From: Hyparrhenia diplandra
Taxonomy: Eukaryota > Streptophyta > Magnoliopsida > Poales > Poaceae
Assembly (NCBI GenBank): GCA_015847255.1
Contig: JADLZK010002840.1
Span: 119,538 to 183,537, forward strand
Length of the DNA: 64,000 nt
Reading direction: 5' to 3'
Position numbers and translations under genes: made by a program
The notes under the pieces: model-generated
The model's database searches: none
The model's input: the letters and a program-made list of their open reading frames with translations, nothing else
What the model was told of the DNA's origin: nothing
Part shown: positions 21,158-34,556 of the stretch, in pieces
Layout of the letters: every line of letters starts with the position of its first letter
How positions within the stretch are numbered: the first letter of the stretch is position 1

Positions 21158-24100
21158 ATGTGGAAGGGGAAGAAGAGCGGGCTTTTGGCGCCGTCTAGGG
21201 GTATCAGGAAGCGGGAATTCCCCATCCGCGCTGCGGATTACGAGCTGCTGGAGCCCATCGGCGACGGCGCCACCGCCGTGGTGCGACGGGCGCGCTGCCT
21301 GCCGCTGGGCGGCGAGGTCGTCGCCGTCAAGATCATGAACATGGCGCACCGCACCGAGTCCGACGTGGTACAGTCGACCTTGTTTTACAGTCGACTTTGA
21401 TTTATTTATACAGTATATAGTCTTGTTTTGTTAGTCATCATCAGTCTTTGATTTACTATAAAGTATATATGATATTGAAACTGACTGAATAAATTAACCA
21501 CACGCACCCAAACTTTTTTTTTATGGTGTGACTGGTTGATTTGTGTGCCATGCTAATTATGTAAGCTTTGGGACACACCGCCATCTCTTGATCAATAACT
21601 TCAGTTCTTGTAGTGGCATATGTAAGCATACTATACATATGCATCAGGTTTGGGACATGCGTAAAGTGAGCAAAGGTTTAGATTCACCAGATTTGGGAAG
21701 AGATTCAGAATTGTAGTAGAGACTTCAAAAAAAAAAGGAAAAAAGATTATATTAGCTACTAAGAGTCAAGAAGCATAATTAAATATATTGCTTGACTCAC
21801 TTGCTTTCATTTGTTTTGCAGAACAATGCATCAGAGGAAGTGAAGACCATGATTATGATTGACCATCCGAACCTTCTTAGCGCATACTGCTCATTCACAG
21901 AAGGCGAAGCCTTGTGGATCGTAATGCCCTACATGGCTGGAGGTTCGTGCTACCACTTGATGAAGTCTTCGTATCCCAAAGGGTTCGACGACGAGAGCTT
22001 CATAGCGTTTGTGTTGCGCGAAACCCTAAAAGGTTTAGAATACCTTCACGAGAATGGTCACATACATCGGGATGTGAAGGTATGGGACCTTTGTCATTGC
22101 CTCACTACGGCTATGCATCAGTTAACCAATTAAAACAAAAAGGCATTTGGATTTGTATGTATATATTATTTTACAATAAGAAGACAATTAATTTGTTTCA
22201 TTGTGCATGGACACAGGCTGGAAACATACTGCTTGATCAAGATAAAGGAGTCAAACTATCGGATTTTGGAGTTACCGCTAGCCTTTATGATTCACTAATC
22301 AATAGACATGGCAAAAGGAAGACCCTTGTTGGGACGCCTTGTTGGTAGGAAAATAATAAAATTTATAAATTATCTAGCTATATAGTTTAATGCATTTCAT
22401 ATCTTCTTACATACTAACGTTGCTATACAATTCTTTTTTTTTCTTCAAAGGATGGCCCCTGAAGTTATGGAGCAAAAGGATTATGATTTCAAGTATATCT
22501 TGTGACTTTGTTATTGTCATCGTATAGTAATAGTTAAGTACATTTGTTGATTTTTTCATTATCTAAAAATAATTGTAGGGCAGATATTTGGTCGTTTGGA
22601 ATTACTGCACTTGAACTTGCTATTGGTCATGCACCATTTTCTAGCCAACCTCCAGCAAAGGTATTGCATTAATTTAGTCTATATTGTTCCCTCATAATTA
22701 TGTGCTTAACTGAGGTTTATGAAATGCCATATGCAGGTTTTTCTCATGACGTTACAACATGCCCCTCCATCACTTCATAACACAAAGGAGAAGAAATTTT
22801 CAGATGTATGATTTTCAAATATTTTCTTGCCAATTAATTGTGCGTGACTATTGATTCATTTCTTTTCTTGTTTTGTAGTCTTTTAAGAGTATGATTGCCA
22901 CTTGTCTCATTAAGGATCCGACAAAGAGACCACCAGCCAAAAAGCTATTAAAGCACCCATTTTTCAAAAAGAGCAAGGTCAGATCATAGTGCCGTGAGAT
23001 GTATGCTAAATAAATTGCCATCATTGGCTGAGCGAATGCAATTTATAAAGGTAAAAGCAATATTTTTTTTTTTTTTATATGGAGATATGATTTTTTAGGT
23101 TGTGAATAATACAATATATATGTTTTAAATAGGAAAATGAAGCAAAGTTGCAAGCAGATAAAAAACCTCTTGACAACTGCAAAGAGAAAGCATCACAGGT
23201 AAATATACACTCATATTATCTTATTATATTATAATAGTTTTCTAGTTTTCCTTTAAACTTCTAAAAGTTATCATTGTGTTTTTAACTAAATAGAGTAAAT
23301 AGTGAAGTGGGATCGGTTAAGTGAATGGTTACTAATTAAAGTTATGATCTATGCATGGATGATGTGACAATCTTATAAGGAAAGGAATGCTCAATTAGAT
23401 GGTATATATCAATTCTCACTTTGAAGCTCCTTCTATGGATTGATCCCCAGTACTATATATAGGGGCTTACAAGTATGCTAGTGGGTTTTGAGTCTATTTG
23501 TTAATAGAATTCCTATAACAGTTGGGTTATGCCCTTCCTAATTAATTAGCCTACTAAAATGTGTCTTCTTTTGCTCTATGTCGTATCGACCATGACACCT
23601 AACATTTCAATTTTTGACTAATTTTGTAGAGAAGAAAGCATTAAATATTACCAGAGTGGTAAATTTGGACAATACATTTCATAACAATATACCTAAGTGA
23701 ACCTCATTTGGTGCTTATTTGCTAGTTGAAACTATCATTGACTAAATAGAGTACATAGTGAAGTGGGATCTGTTGAATGAATGGTTACTAATTAAAGTTA
23801 TGATCTATGCATGGATGATGTGACAATCTTATAAGGAAGGTAATGCTCAATTAAATGGTATACATCAATTCTCACTTTGAAACTATAATGAAACAGGAAG
23901 AGTATAGAAGAGGTGTGAGTGAATGGAATTTTGATATTGCAGACTTAAAAGCACAAGCGGCATTGGTATGTGCATAATCTCTAAGTAAAGTTTGGAAGTA
24001 GTGTCTCCACTTTCTATTTGTATGTGACTAAAATTTTGTTTTAAAAGCAGTACCCCGATGAGAATGAAGCCGAAGACTTTTTACGTTTTTCTATTTGAAC

Positions 24101-25816
24101 TGGACATTGTTGATGAAACTACACAGTTAAAAGATATTAGAGTACAAAGTCACTCAATAATTGATGATAAAATGGTAATGTAATTTTAAGTGGTTTTGTA
24201 GTGATTTATTATAACTAGACAACATAAAGTATTTAGTAACAAATGAAGCTGCATTTACAGAATGTTGGTGATGATGGCTCGGGAAAATCAAATTCAACAA
24301 GTCCGATGTCTTTATGTCAAAGGTTGGTTTTACTTAGATATATCTAGATGTTGTGTTAGTTGTTTCTTAGTTATACTAACATTTTTCACTTGTCTATAAA
24401 CATCACTCTATCATATATGATTTCTGTATGTAAATATAAATAAGTTTATTTCTATTTAATCTTACAATAGGCTTATTATTATTTATCAAAATAGCTTTTA
24501 AGGGTTGGTTGTTTTATGTGTCCATGTTAGATTTAGTTGCATAGGAGTTAATTATTTCATCTAAGGTATAGTTAGATATGTTTTTGCCTAACATAAATTG
24601 CCTCCATCAGTGTGAAACAGCTTGATAAAGGAAGTCCTAATGGCCTTGTGCGAAGTGAGTCATTTGAAATTCATTCAATATCACCCGCTAAGCAACCGAC
24701 AAGAGCAGGCACGTTTTAAATTCTTCACCCTCAAAGTAAAAATTTCACACATATAGTTATATATACAAACAACTTTATTAGTGAACCATAACATGTGATA
24801 TATGCTCTTATTGAAATTTATATGTATTTTTGTTTACACATAAATTTCATTGTATTGATTAGAGATGTAATATTAAATTTAGTTGCTATATGCAAAATGA
24901 ATAACGATGTGTGTATTGGGCAGTTTCTACTTGCAAGGATGTTGATGAATATTTAGAGAAAACCGCATTTTTAAGGGTCGTTTTAAGGTGATACACGATT
25001 ATAGCAAGGTACAATTTTATAACTTAAATATTTTATTTCTTATCATAGGTGTTGTTTTTTATATGATATAAAGTTATACCATGATACATTTAGTTATCAA
25101 TGATTAGGACTTTAAGCTAATTAACTAGTATAGTCTTCTAAAACTTATGGTTGTATCTTCAATAAAAAATTGAGAAGTTTATTAGCGATTACTAATCTTA
25201 TATTGTAGTCTATTAATTTAGTATTATGCAACATGTATTCACAAAGTAAAAACCTATGACTAATCTCACCATCGTATCTACCATCCTTCATACATTTGAT
25301 GGTTCAACCATACGACTTCAAGCATGGGAGCAACAAAAGTCTAGAATTTGCAAAGCTTTTGCATGATTTCATTCATGTCTTGTTACAACTTTTGAGAAAC
25401 CATTTGAGAAAATCTTGATGTTTGTATATTAAATATGTCATTCTTGTCTCAAACTTGTATTTTACATTGAAATTTTGGTCCAAATATTTTTTGAGGCAGA
25501 TTGAAGGAGCAACGCCAAGAGAGAAGGAGTTATTAGAGCGTATAAGTAGTTTGGAGCAAATGTAAGTCTATGATTTTTCAAATGAGCTATTATTATGACT
25601 ATTAAGGTATTTTATAAGAATAATCTCACTTTTTATTTTATCATTATAGGCTTCTTGCTACCCAAGATGAAGTTGAGAAGCTTAAAGCAAAGGGTAAATA
25701 TACTATAATGTTGTTATAGTAGCATTGTTTTAGAATTTTCATTGTCACTAATTTATTTATGTTATATTGTTTGTCGAGTCAAAAAAGGAGCGGAGGGATG
25801 TCTGCAACAACAATAG
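21158..25816 (+). pseudogene. BLUS1/STE20-related (germinal-centre-like) Ser/Thr kinase gene, frame-disrupted
   Basis: Exons 21158-21364, 21822-22079, 22217-22344, 22451-22492, 22579-22660, 22737-22805 and 22879-22977 join in frame into a complete kinase domain: IGDGATAVV loop (residues 34-42), VAVK lysine 58, HRDVK, AGNILL, SDFGVT, GTPCWMAPEV and DIWSFG. This is the plant SPS1/STE20 group that includes BLUS1. Three breaks then follow. An extra base after 22977 leads at once to a stop (the true frame resumes with LPSLAERMQFIK up to 23050). An extra T in the T-run 24086-24090 interrupts ...EAEDFLRF. A base is lost around 24968-24972, before the conserved KGRFKVIHD-like segment. Later exons (23133-23198, 23897-23965, and 25.5-25.8 kb coiled-coil-like pieces) still have splice signals. 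Predicted product if translated: the bare kinase domain, without the regulatory tail. A recent pseudogene or sequence errors are both possible. Confidence 0.75.
23285..23881. repeat. Two 141-bp direct repeats inside one kinase-gene intron
   Basis: The segment beginning ACTAAATAGAGTA occurs at 23285-23425 and again at 23741-23881. Both copies are 141 bases long and differ at a handful of positions. They sit in the same intron (23199-23896), 456 bases apart. The second copy ends about 15 bases before the next exon. Confidence 0.85.
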
Positions 25817-27350
25817 TAGTGAAGTGAAAGTTAATTCCATTTGTTACCTAGACAATGTTTGTAATGATACAAAAACAATTGTAGTAACGTTTTTAACCAT
25901 AAAAGAGTTCACCAAGTTGATTTTGGTGAATTATCTCTTAGAAATCATTTGTGCATTATATATATTATTTTCTTAGATATTTTCTTTCTTCTTAGATGAA
26001 TTTATAAGTGGTATTTATTATATATGATGGTCAAGTGTTTTATGGCGTGTGATGGTTTTGTATTGTATAATGTGGATGGACAAATCTTGTAGCAGGATTG
26101 ACCTACGATTGGGTTATAGGATAATGTGGATGTACATATATTGAAATAGGACTGGTGTACGGTGGCAAAGGTTGTAGGTTGTTGGTCTATGTTTTTAAAT
26201 TTATATACCATTGTCATATAGTTGTGTTTGTACTCAGTTGAACTTGGATCGTATATGTTCCTTTTATCTTTAAAATATAAATTATGTCGTATAATTATTG
26301 TTTCATAATGTCATTTCTAAACTTCTTTTACTCTTTTGTTATTATACTAGTTTGACAAATTCTCAAATTTATCAATACAGTTTGAACACACAAAAAAACT
26401 TGTGTGAATTTGTTTAAATCATGTTTGATTATATGTTTTTAAGTTATTATATTGCTTTTTAAAGTGAATCTCCGTAGCATTATGTTTGGGGTGTATAAAA
26501 ACTAGTTTTTTATGCATCCTATACTAATACTACCTGTAAATAGTCTTGTTAAAGTGGAAGTTAGTTGATTACAGAGAAAACTAACAATCTCTCTATTTCG
26601 ATTATAAGTTGTTCCTTCTTTTCTATATAAATAGCTTTTGCTCTAAATCTAGATATACTATATTAGTTTTACTATGTATATTTGAAAAAAAAAACCCAGA
26701 ATAACTCATAATTTTCCCGTATGAGAAAAGATGATTTTGCCCTAGCCGGAAAGAAAAAAAAAAGTTGAAGCAATGAGCATTTTAGACTGAATACTTAGAA
26801 TCTAGAACCCCACATCACTGTACGTCTGTACTATCTAGATTCTCAAAATCTTTGATTTTTTTTTTTGAGCAAGCTCAAAATCTTTGATGATCCAAACGGG
26901 CCCTTGATCTCTTTTTCCCGTATTCTCGGCGGGGTGAGACTAGGCTTAACCAAAGACGTATAAATCTGTTTATTTTGTTTAGCAGCAGACGTATAAATTT
27001 GTTTGGCTGGCACTAGGGAGGCCTACGGGCCGGGCCTCCGGATTCCTGGCCGACCATGGCCTAACCATTGCACGCACGACTCGACGGGAACGGCAGCCCA
27101 AAACGAAAGGAAAGCCCTCTAGCGCGCGACTGATTTCTCCTTTCTCCTTGGGTAAAGGCACGCGATCCCCGTGCTCTGGGGCCCAAATTAGGCGAGGCAG
27201 CCCCACGTGATCCGCGCCGCGGTCCGCCCGCCGCGCAAGCTGGGCCACGGGGTTCGCGGGCGGGCACGCGCCGGTTCCGCGACCACCCGCGGCCGGCATC
27301 CGCGGAGCCTGCCCCTGCCCCTGCGCTGCCCACCGCTCCTCCGTCTGCTC
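25817..27350. other. AT-rich intergenic DNA
   Basis: Spacer between the kinase locus and the HD-domain gene. It contains no recognisable ORF, and the last about 400 bases become GC-rich as they enter the next promoter. Weak similarity to MITE ends near 26,580-26,700 was not resolved. Confidence 0.5.
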
Positions 27351-27501
27351 CGGCCTCAGCTAATAGCGATGGGTGGTGGGAGCCGAGCCCTTTTCCCTCT
27401 CCTCCCTCTGCGCCACCACCCTCGCCGCCGCCAAGCCCCCGCAGCACCCGTTCCCCTTCGCCCCGGCCCACCGCGCGCTCCCGCACCGCCTCGCCGCCGC
27501 C

Positions 27502-30500
27502 ATGTCGTCCTCGTCCTCCCCGACCCCCGCCGCCCCCGCCGCATCGGGCGACGCCGGGGCCTCGGCCCCGGCACCTTCGGCGTCCAACGCCATCGACTTC
27601 CTCACGCTCTGCTACCGCCTCAAGGTGAGCCCCGGCGCCTCCTGTTTAATCGCCTCCGCATTTCCGCGGGACGGCTTAGTTGGATGGAGATGTGACGGTG
27701 GATGTGATTGCAGACGACCAAAAGGGCGGGCTGGGTGAAGCGCGGCGTGCAGGCGCCCGAGTCGGTGGCCGACCACATGTACCGGATGGGCGTCATGGCG
27801 CTCGTCGCGGCCGATCTACCCGGCGTCGACCGCGACAGGTGACCCTGACCGTTTGCTCTCAAGTCTCTAAGCTCGGCAGTATTTAACCTTCTTACGGTTC
27901 CTGTTTATTTCTTGCTTCGATTACAGGTGTGTCAAGATGGCGATTGTGCACGACATTGCAGAAGGTAAATTGTGATTGTCTAGATGGCTTCACTGAAGTT
28001 TTGGGGCTTTGTGTGACATGAGGGGTGTAAATTGTGATTATGTCAGCTTATTTACTACCTGGGATGTTGGTAGATGGTAACTAGACCATTGGAGACCTTT
28101 AATAGGAATGTAGGATGTGCTTTCAAGTACTCATGCCATGACGAGTTGCTTGTTTAGCTGCTGCTGTAGGTCTAGTCAAATTCTGAAACTTAAACTATGT
28201 GCAAATTTTCCTGTCTTCATTTACAGTATTTCATTGTCTCAGAAGCATGCAATATGGCACTCAGTTTAAAAAATCAGTGAGAATGAACACATGATTATGC
28301 CTTGCATATATATACTCTTGCTGCCAACTGCTCTTTGCCTATGAGGATGCAGGTTCAGTTGACTCATTTCAAATTTTACCTTTTGGTGCTCCAGCAATTG
28401 TTGGTGACATCACACCTTCTGATGGTGTACCCAAGGAAGAGAAGAGCCGCAGGGAGCAAGAAGCATTAGACCATATGTGCGAGGTGCTTGGTGGAGGTTC
28501 AAGAGGTGAATACCAAAACTTGCAAGTGAAATACATTGACATTTTGTGCTGTAGTTTTATTAGGCTGCTACCACAAATTGTCTTTTCACAATATGTAGTT
28601 ATATGAAATGAATGCGGTGCTATTGGAAACTAGCAACAGCTTTCTAGATGACACAATAGTTTAGACCTAACGGTGTTCCAGTATGTGTTCATAGTTCCTA
28701 GGTAAACAAAGAATAGTATGCAGATGCCAATATATTTTGTGAATACAATATTGTACTAGTTGCAGTTAATATCATTCCAACTCTAATATTTTCTTTTACC
28801 CATGAAGAGATATTCACCTGCTATTATTATTTCTTGGATGGTCATTTTGCTATCCAACACTTTTCACTTCCACCAGGGACTCAAATCAGAACCTTGAAAT
28901 TATTTTTTTCCTATACTGAAGGCTCTGCTACATAGAAATCCAATGTCAAGCTTGTATAGTTTAGACTTCAGATAATTATTGAACATTTCTGAGAGCATTT
29001 GCATCCCTTAGTTAGGTGTCAAGGAAACTCTTGATAGGAATCATTCTGAGACTCTTTTCACAGAAGTTGGTCTTTATACTTCTCTTCTTTTTATAAGGTG
29101 TATTAGGGTTTGAGAATTTCCTTCGAAAGTATGCTTTGTCCAATAATTTCCCTTACAATATATGAATATATTATCAATTACTACAAAACCAATGTCTCAC
29201 TAAAAGGCATGTGAAATACGAATCTATTTATGTATCTTTTATGCACTAAATATACAGATATTTTGATTAGTTTGATTGAATTTTTCAGTATCCTAATATG
29301 GCCTACATTTTGAAATGGAGGCTGTAATGATAAGGAATGCTTATGTAGAAGCCAAAACCAAAGAGTTTTGTCCTCTTTTACATTTGATATACTGCCAGCA
29401 AATGATGCCTATGTCGTTTTGGAACATGATACTGTAATAAATGGTGATAATATCATTCCATCTCTAATGAATTTTCTACCTTGAAGCCTTATGGATCCAT
29501 TTATTATGCTCAAATGGCTATCACAACATCCAACGTTTTTTCCTGAGAGTTCCACAACATAGAAATCCAGTATTCTGCTTGTGTTCTCGTTTTTCAAAAC
29601 ATTATTAATCGCTAAAAAATATTGGAGTGTCGGCATTCCTTACTTACATGTGAAGCGTTTAACCTTTTATAACTAAAAAAGTCGATCTCAGGCCCCAGCC
29701 TTTGGAACAGTTCTTCATGCTGGATAACGGATGTTCTCTGTACAGGCCAGAATAAAGAGTTTCTGTGATCTTTGACACGTTATATATATATAATAAATAC
29801 TCACCTTTATCTGCATGCTTTTGTTTTGCAGCACAAGAAATTCGTGAACTTTGGATGGAGTATGAGGCGAATGCATCTTTGGAAGCTAAGGTTGTCAAAG
29901 ATTTTGACAAGGTACAGTTTCATATTTCAATCCATCAAGTTGGTGCATAATGGCAACATCTGCCTGAAACTATTAGATGGTATCGTTGTGATCATTAAAC
30001 AGGCAATGCCATATAACTGGGAGGGTGTTTAGCTAGTGTAGGCAATCATTATAACCCTGACCTGTGGCTCCCACTTCTTCCTTTTCCTTTACATGCTGTA
30101 ATCTCGTGTTTCTCTGTTATATTTCCAGATTGAGATGATACTTCAAGCTGGAGTATGAAAAGGGTGAGTTCATAGTGGTGCTCGAGTGCACAAGTAGCTA
30201 TAAAGTACAGACCACGACTATTAAAATGCATTCATCACATATTCTTGTTGTAGTAACCAAATAATGGATATAGTTAAAATCAGCTCACATCCCAAATACA
30301 GCACATCTTTTGCATCATTTGTACTTACATAGTTATTCAATTTGCTCCTCTGCCTTCTGGATGTGAGAAGTAATACATATAGTCCATATCCTATCACTTA
30401 ACACCTTGTAAACTCCTTGTTGATCATGAGATGGGGTTAAAAAGTATCACACTTATGCCTATGTATTTTAAAATTTCCAGAGCAAGGACGGGACCTTGAA

Positions 30501-30997
30501 GAATTCTTCCAATCAACAGCAGGTGTGACCCCTCTCTTTTGTTCTCAATTTTCATGAGCATCTAGCACATAAAATTGAACAGTTCATCTAAGCTGAGATG
30601 ACTGTTCGTCATTTTTCCATTCATACACTGAAATATGTTTTTTTCTGAGATAATATAAACTTTCATCATAAATTCAGAACATATCAGTGCCTGAATGATT
30701 ATTGTTAGTTGAAACTTGACACTACCATCCATGATGTTTTTTTCTTTTTATCATGAACTGATACATTTCATTTCTATGTCTTTTTTTATTATTTTCTTTT
30801 ATCATGTGCTTATGCTCGATCTCTTCAACTAAACAATGTACTAATTTTTCCACAGTGTTAGGTTATTTGCATTAGAATGATTGTATAACAAAGAAAGAAC
30901 ATATTTTCCCCTGCTTACCTCCCATGCAGGCAAATTTCAGACAGACATGGGAAAAGCATGGGCAGCGGAGATTGCATCGAGAAGAAAAACAAAGTGA
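27502..30997 (+). CDS. HD-domain (HDDC2/YfbR-like) 5'-deoxynucleotidase, with frame break in exon 6
   Basis: Eight exons: 27502-27624, 27714-27838, 27927-27964, 28395-28505, 29832-29911, 30129-30163, 30481-30522, 30930-30997. All junctions are GT-AG and in phase. The protein belongs to the HDDC2 / bacterial YfbR group of metal-dependent deoxynucleoside-5'-monophosphatases. Metal ligands are visible: ADHMYRM (His 62), VHDIAEA (His 91, Asp 92) and the late Asp in KDFDKIEMI. In exon 6, two bases are missing at 30147-30150 relative to the family sequence (LQAxEYEKEQGRD). Translation of the window as given would therefore stop after ILQAGV at residue 168 instead of about residue 207. The lost part holds the last helices (DLEEFFQSTAG, KFQTDMGKAW). 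The ATG at 27502 is the first in-frame ATG. An upstream in-frame open stretch begins with GTG only. Confidence 0.85.
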
Positions 30998-33900
30998 TCA
31001 AATGATGCTCATTTCGCACGTTGGTTTCAAGACAACCTGCTGGCACAGCATTTCTGTTGAACTTTGCTTTTATTAGATGATACTTCAAGGTGGCACTGAG
31101 GCTTAGGCTTACCTTGGGAATGTAAACTTCACCACATTTCTTGGCCCTGCCCTGACCCGACCCTGTGGCTTATTGGGATTGCGATACCAGGGCTCCAGAT
31201 AGCCCACTTGGTGACTTGGGTAAGGAGTTATATTGGCTGTAGGTGCTCCTCTCAAAGAGCAATTAGCTGGATCCAACGGGAAGGTTCAGCACCAACTCTT
31301 GTTGATGTAAAATCCTTAACTTCTTGAATCACTGTACCATTACCGTTTCTCTTGTTAATCCAGCTTCGTGGTTTCAGCCTTTGTTAATTTAGTTGTGCTA
31401 TTGTTTTCAAGCATAATTGAATATTTGCTATCCATTTTGGTTGTTGATGATGATCCGAAAGTTCATTCATGTTTACATAGTACAAGTACAATGCTGAAGA
31501 CGAAGTCTACGGGACCAAAGCATATCTTGCAATGAGGTATACTGGCCTGTTGGAAACTCCCTGTCCGGCTCGGCACCCTGTTCGCTGCTCTGCGTGCCTC
31601 GTCGCTTGTTCAAAGGCATACACTGGCCCCTGATAGTTTTGGTATAGTGCCAAAACCACTTGAATCGCGTGTATCCAAATTATGGTTGCAACTTTCAATC
31701 AACATCTGAAAGGCAGACAGGTACACGTTTGGCTCTCACTGATAACGAGGGAAATAACATGTGTCCAAATTATGATTGCAACTATCAATCGACACCTGAA
31801 AGGCTGAGAGATACACGTTTGGCTCTCGCTGATAACGGGGAAATGTTTATACAAGTGCAAACCTAAACCTGATAGACCCACTTCTAATCCAGTGGCTCTG
31901 CAACGACGAAATACCCGGCGAGAGCTATGGTTCACTCGTGTTAATTCACTGAAACTGTTGCACTGAATTGACATGATTGAACCAAGCTAAAGCAATATAG
32001 CTTTCAGGCATCAATGCAGTTTCTATCACGATTCATGTAACTGGACGGTGAAAGGTATATTCCCAACCTTGTAGGAAATTGAACTGTTCTCATGAAGAAA
32101 ATAGAATTATAGTTCGCTTTCCCTCATTTTGTGTGTTTAATTGTGAAAGCCTTAGAAAGTGAATTTTTGTATATTTCTTTCTCAAGTCGCAATCAATCGA
32201 GTACATTGGCATGGTGATAAAAATCAGAAAGTAAGACTTTACATAGAAATTCTTTTCTTAATATTTCTATATAGAATTTCATGGTCTACTGGTCGCCAAA
32301 AAAATCATGATTTACAGAAAGAAAAGGAGGAGAGGGAGTACCTTAATTATTACTTCCTCGGATGAAAAAAAAACCTATTTATATACATCGACAGCCCCCC
32401 CGTAAGATATGTTTGTATGCCCAATGGCTTATATAAGTTGACTTATATATAGGTCATGGGTAACACTGCCTATAGACACTTCGATTGGCAATAGGGAAGA
32501 AATTATAATACATGAAAATATTTTTCATGATGGTTAGTAATGTTAATATTTAGTTGTCAATCTACATAAAAGAGGGAATTTCACCAACAGTCCCAAACTT
32601 GTCCTAAGTTTACAGGTAAGTCCAAAATGATCTATACCAACCTCCAAAGTGCTTACGTGGCATGTCACCACTCACCACGACACCCCCCATATGGAAATTT
32701 CTTGCAACATTTCAATTATGCTCGAAGACACTGCAAAAAAAAGAAGACACTGTCTTGCTGTTCTTGCGGCCGACACAATGGCAAAAGTTGACATGAGCCA
32801 TTTGACCACACCATGCATATGAGGCGGGTTTTATAATGGATTTTCCAAGATTTGATCTACCCACCTGTAAGGATCTTCACTTTCTAAAAAATTAATGAAC
32901 AACACTGTCAGGCCAAGCTCCAAAACGGAAAGCCACTTATAAGCTGTAATCGAGTTGGCCAACTAAACTTGATTAACCGTGTTAACAAAATACATGCAGT
33001 GTCCACTACAGTACGTGGCTTCGATCGCTTTCATGGCTGATATGATACCCAACGATAAGATAGAGTATGTATTATTAGAGCATTGACGACGACAGACATC
33101 AATAGGCATTATATATAATTTAGTAGCTTGGAGGCGTCCACGTTCTTCACAATCTTATTTGTATGCTTTCTTTTCTTCGACAGCTAGCCACATAAGGTTT
33201 TCTTAATGAGGTGTCCTTTTACTTTAAAGACTCAACAAGGGATTTGCGGAGTAAGTTTATTAGGAGAGTTAAAACCATCAAGCACACGAAACGGGCACAA
33301 CTTAGTATTAGTAGGCACTTTGCGGTGAAACTTGTTTACCTGAGTTTACTTCTCCACTTTTCCTATAGCAACGTCGCTTGGGTTCTGGCTTTTGTCCCAG
33401 GTGGCACGACGGCCGCGCGATGCCACCGCTCCTTCTCTGTCCCCCTCCCCTCTGGTGGCTCCTCCTCCTCTCTGGCGGCGACTCGGTGGCGGCGATTGCG
33501 GCAAGGTAGACCCTCTCCTCCTCCTCTAGGGTTCCGGTGTGCATCTCCACTCCATCCCAGGTGGTCGGGTTGCCCTCACACGCATTGCCCGCACTCTCCC
33601 TCTCTCCCCATGCGCTACCGCTTCTCCTCCGGCGACAGGTTGGCCCCTCCTCCTCATGTATCCGTTTTTGTCCTTTCGTAGAAAAAATGTTTCTTTGTGA
33701 TCTGTCACTTGTGGTTTGTAATTTGTGGCTTGTGAATTTGTGATCTGTCACTTGTAATCTGTGGCGGCGGCGGGGGTGGTGTCTTGTGGCGGGGGAGTGA
33801 GAGTGAGCTCCAAGGAGGATGGTGCGGGGGCAGCCCCTGGAGTGAAAAGAAAAAGATGAACAAGAGCTGATCTAATCTAGAACGTTCCATTTTTCATCCA

Positions 33901-34327
33901 ATGACTGTGGATCGTCGCCTGGTTTTGGGGAAAAAACCCAAGCAACTAGGATAAAGCAATTCCCTTACTTCTCATTATATATCTGGGTTTAGTTCTAAAT
34001 AATGTTACTTTTTTAGTGGTAGACTATGTATGTGTTCGTGAGAATGTTTAGTTTTGTTCTATCCAAATTTTTCAACAACGCCCAACATACTTTTACATGA
34101 ATTCTCGTTCACTAGTGAAAAGATCATTTCTTTCACGCCACAACTTCTTTGTCACGCTATATGATTCACATTCAACGTCGACATTTTTTTGTAGATGTCG
34201 GGATTGCGCAGGACAAAACCAAGACAACATCATTTATTAGTATTGGACAAATGCAACGATGAGATCTTCTTGCAAGTCAAGATCGAGCATTCGTGGCCAC
34301 ATTATGCACACCAGATGTTTGTGTAGT
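30998..34327. other. Intergenic DNA downstream of the HD-domain gene
   Basis: About the first 300 bases are a likely 3' untranslated region. A 90-bp tandem repeat lies at 31671-31848 (listed separately). 33.2-33.9 kb is a small GC-rich island with overlapping short frames on both strands and no recognised protein. The rest is AT-rich with nothing further seen. Confidence 0.5.
31671..31848. repeat. Two-copy 90-bp tandem repeat
   Basis: A unit starting GTATCCAAATTATGGTTGCA at 31671 is repeated from 31761 as GTGTCCAAATTATGATTGCA. Because 90 is a multiple of three, one plus-strand frame keeps a repeated 30-residue peptide open, but there is no other sign of coding. Confidence 0.8.
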
Positions 34328-34330
34328 TTA

Positions 34331-34556
34331 GAGCAAGTATTATAATACAGCCGACTGCTGGCTGTAAGGATTCTTACAGCCTACCTCTCAGCCCACCTGT
34401 ACAGTGGTTAAGCCCTCAGTATTTAATAATGGACCCAGTTGTCTGTCTCACAAAGTTTCTTGGTTCTTGTGCCATCTCATCCCCTCTCTTCTCCACATCT
34501 CTCATCCCTTTCCACACCGGCATTTAGCAGAACACGGTCTGCTATAATACTTGCTC
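34331..34556. mobile_element. Tourist-like (PIF/Harbinger) MITE
   Basis: The 226-bp unit has terminal inverted repeats GAGCAAGTATTATA at the left end and TATAATACTTGCTC at the right end, perfectly complementary over 14 bases. It is flanked on both sides by TTA (34328-34330 and 34557-34559), the target duplication typical of PIF/Harbinger elements. It has no coding capacity. Confidence 0.85.

Noticed and set aside
33211..33900. Possible gene in a GC-rich island
   Set aside because: Overlapping short frames on both strands, Ser/Pro/Arg-rich, no motif, no splice structure.
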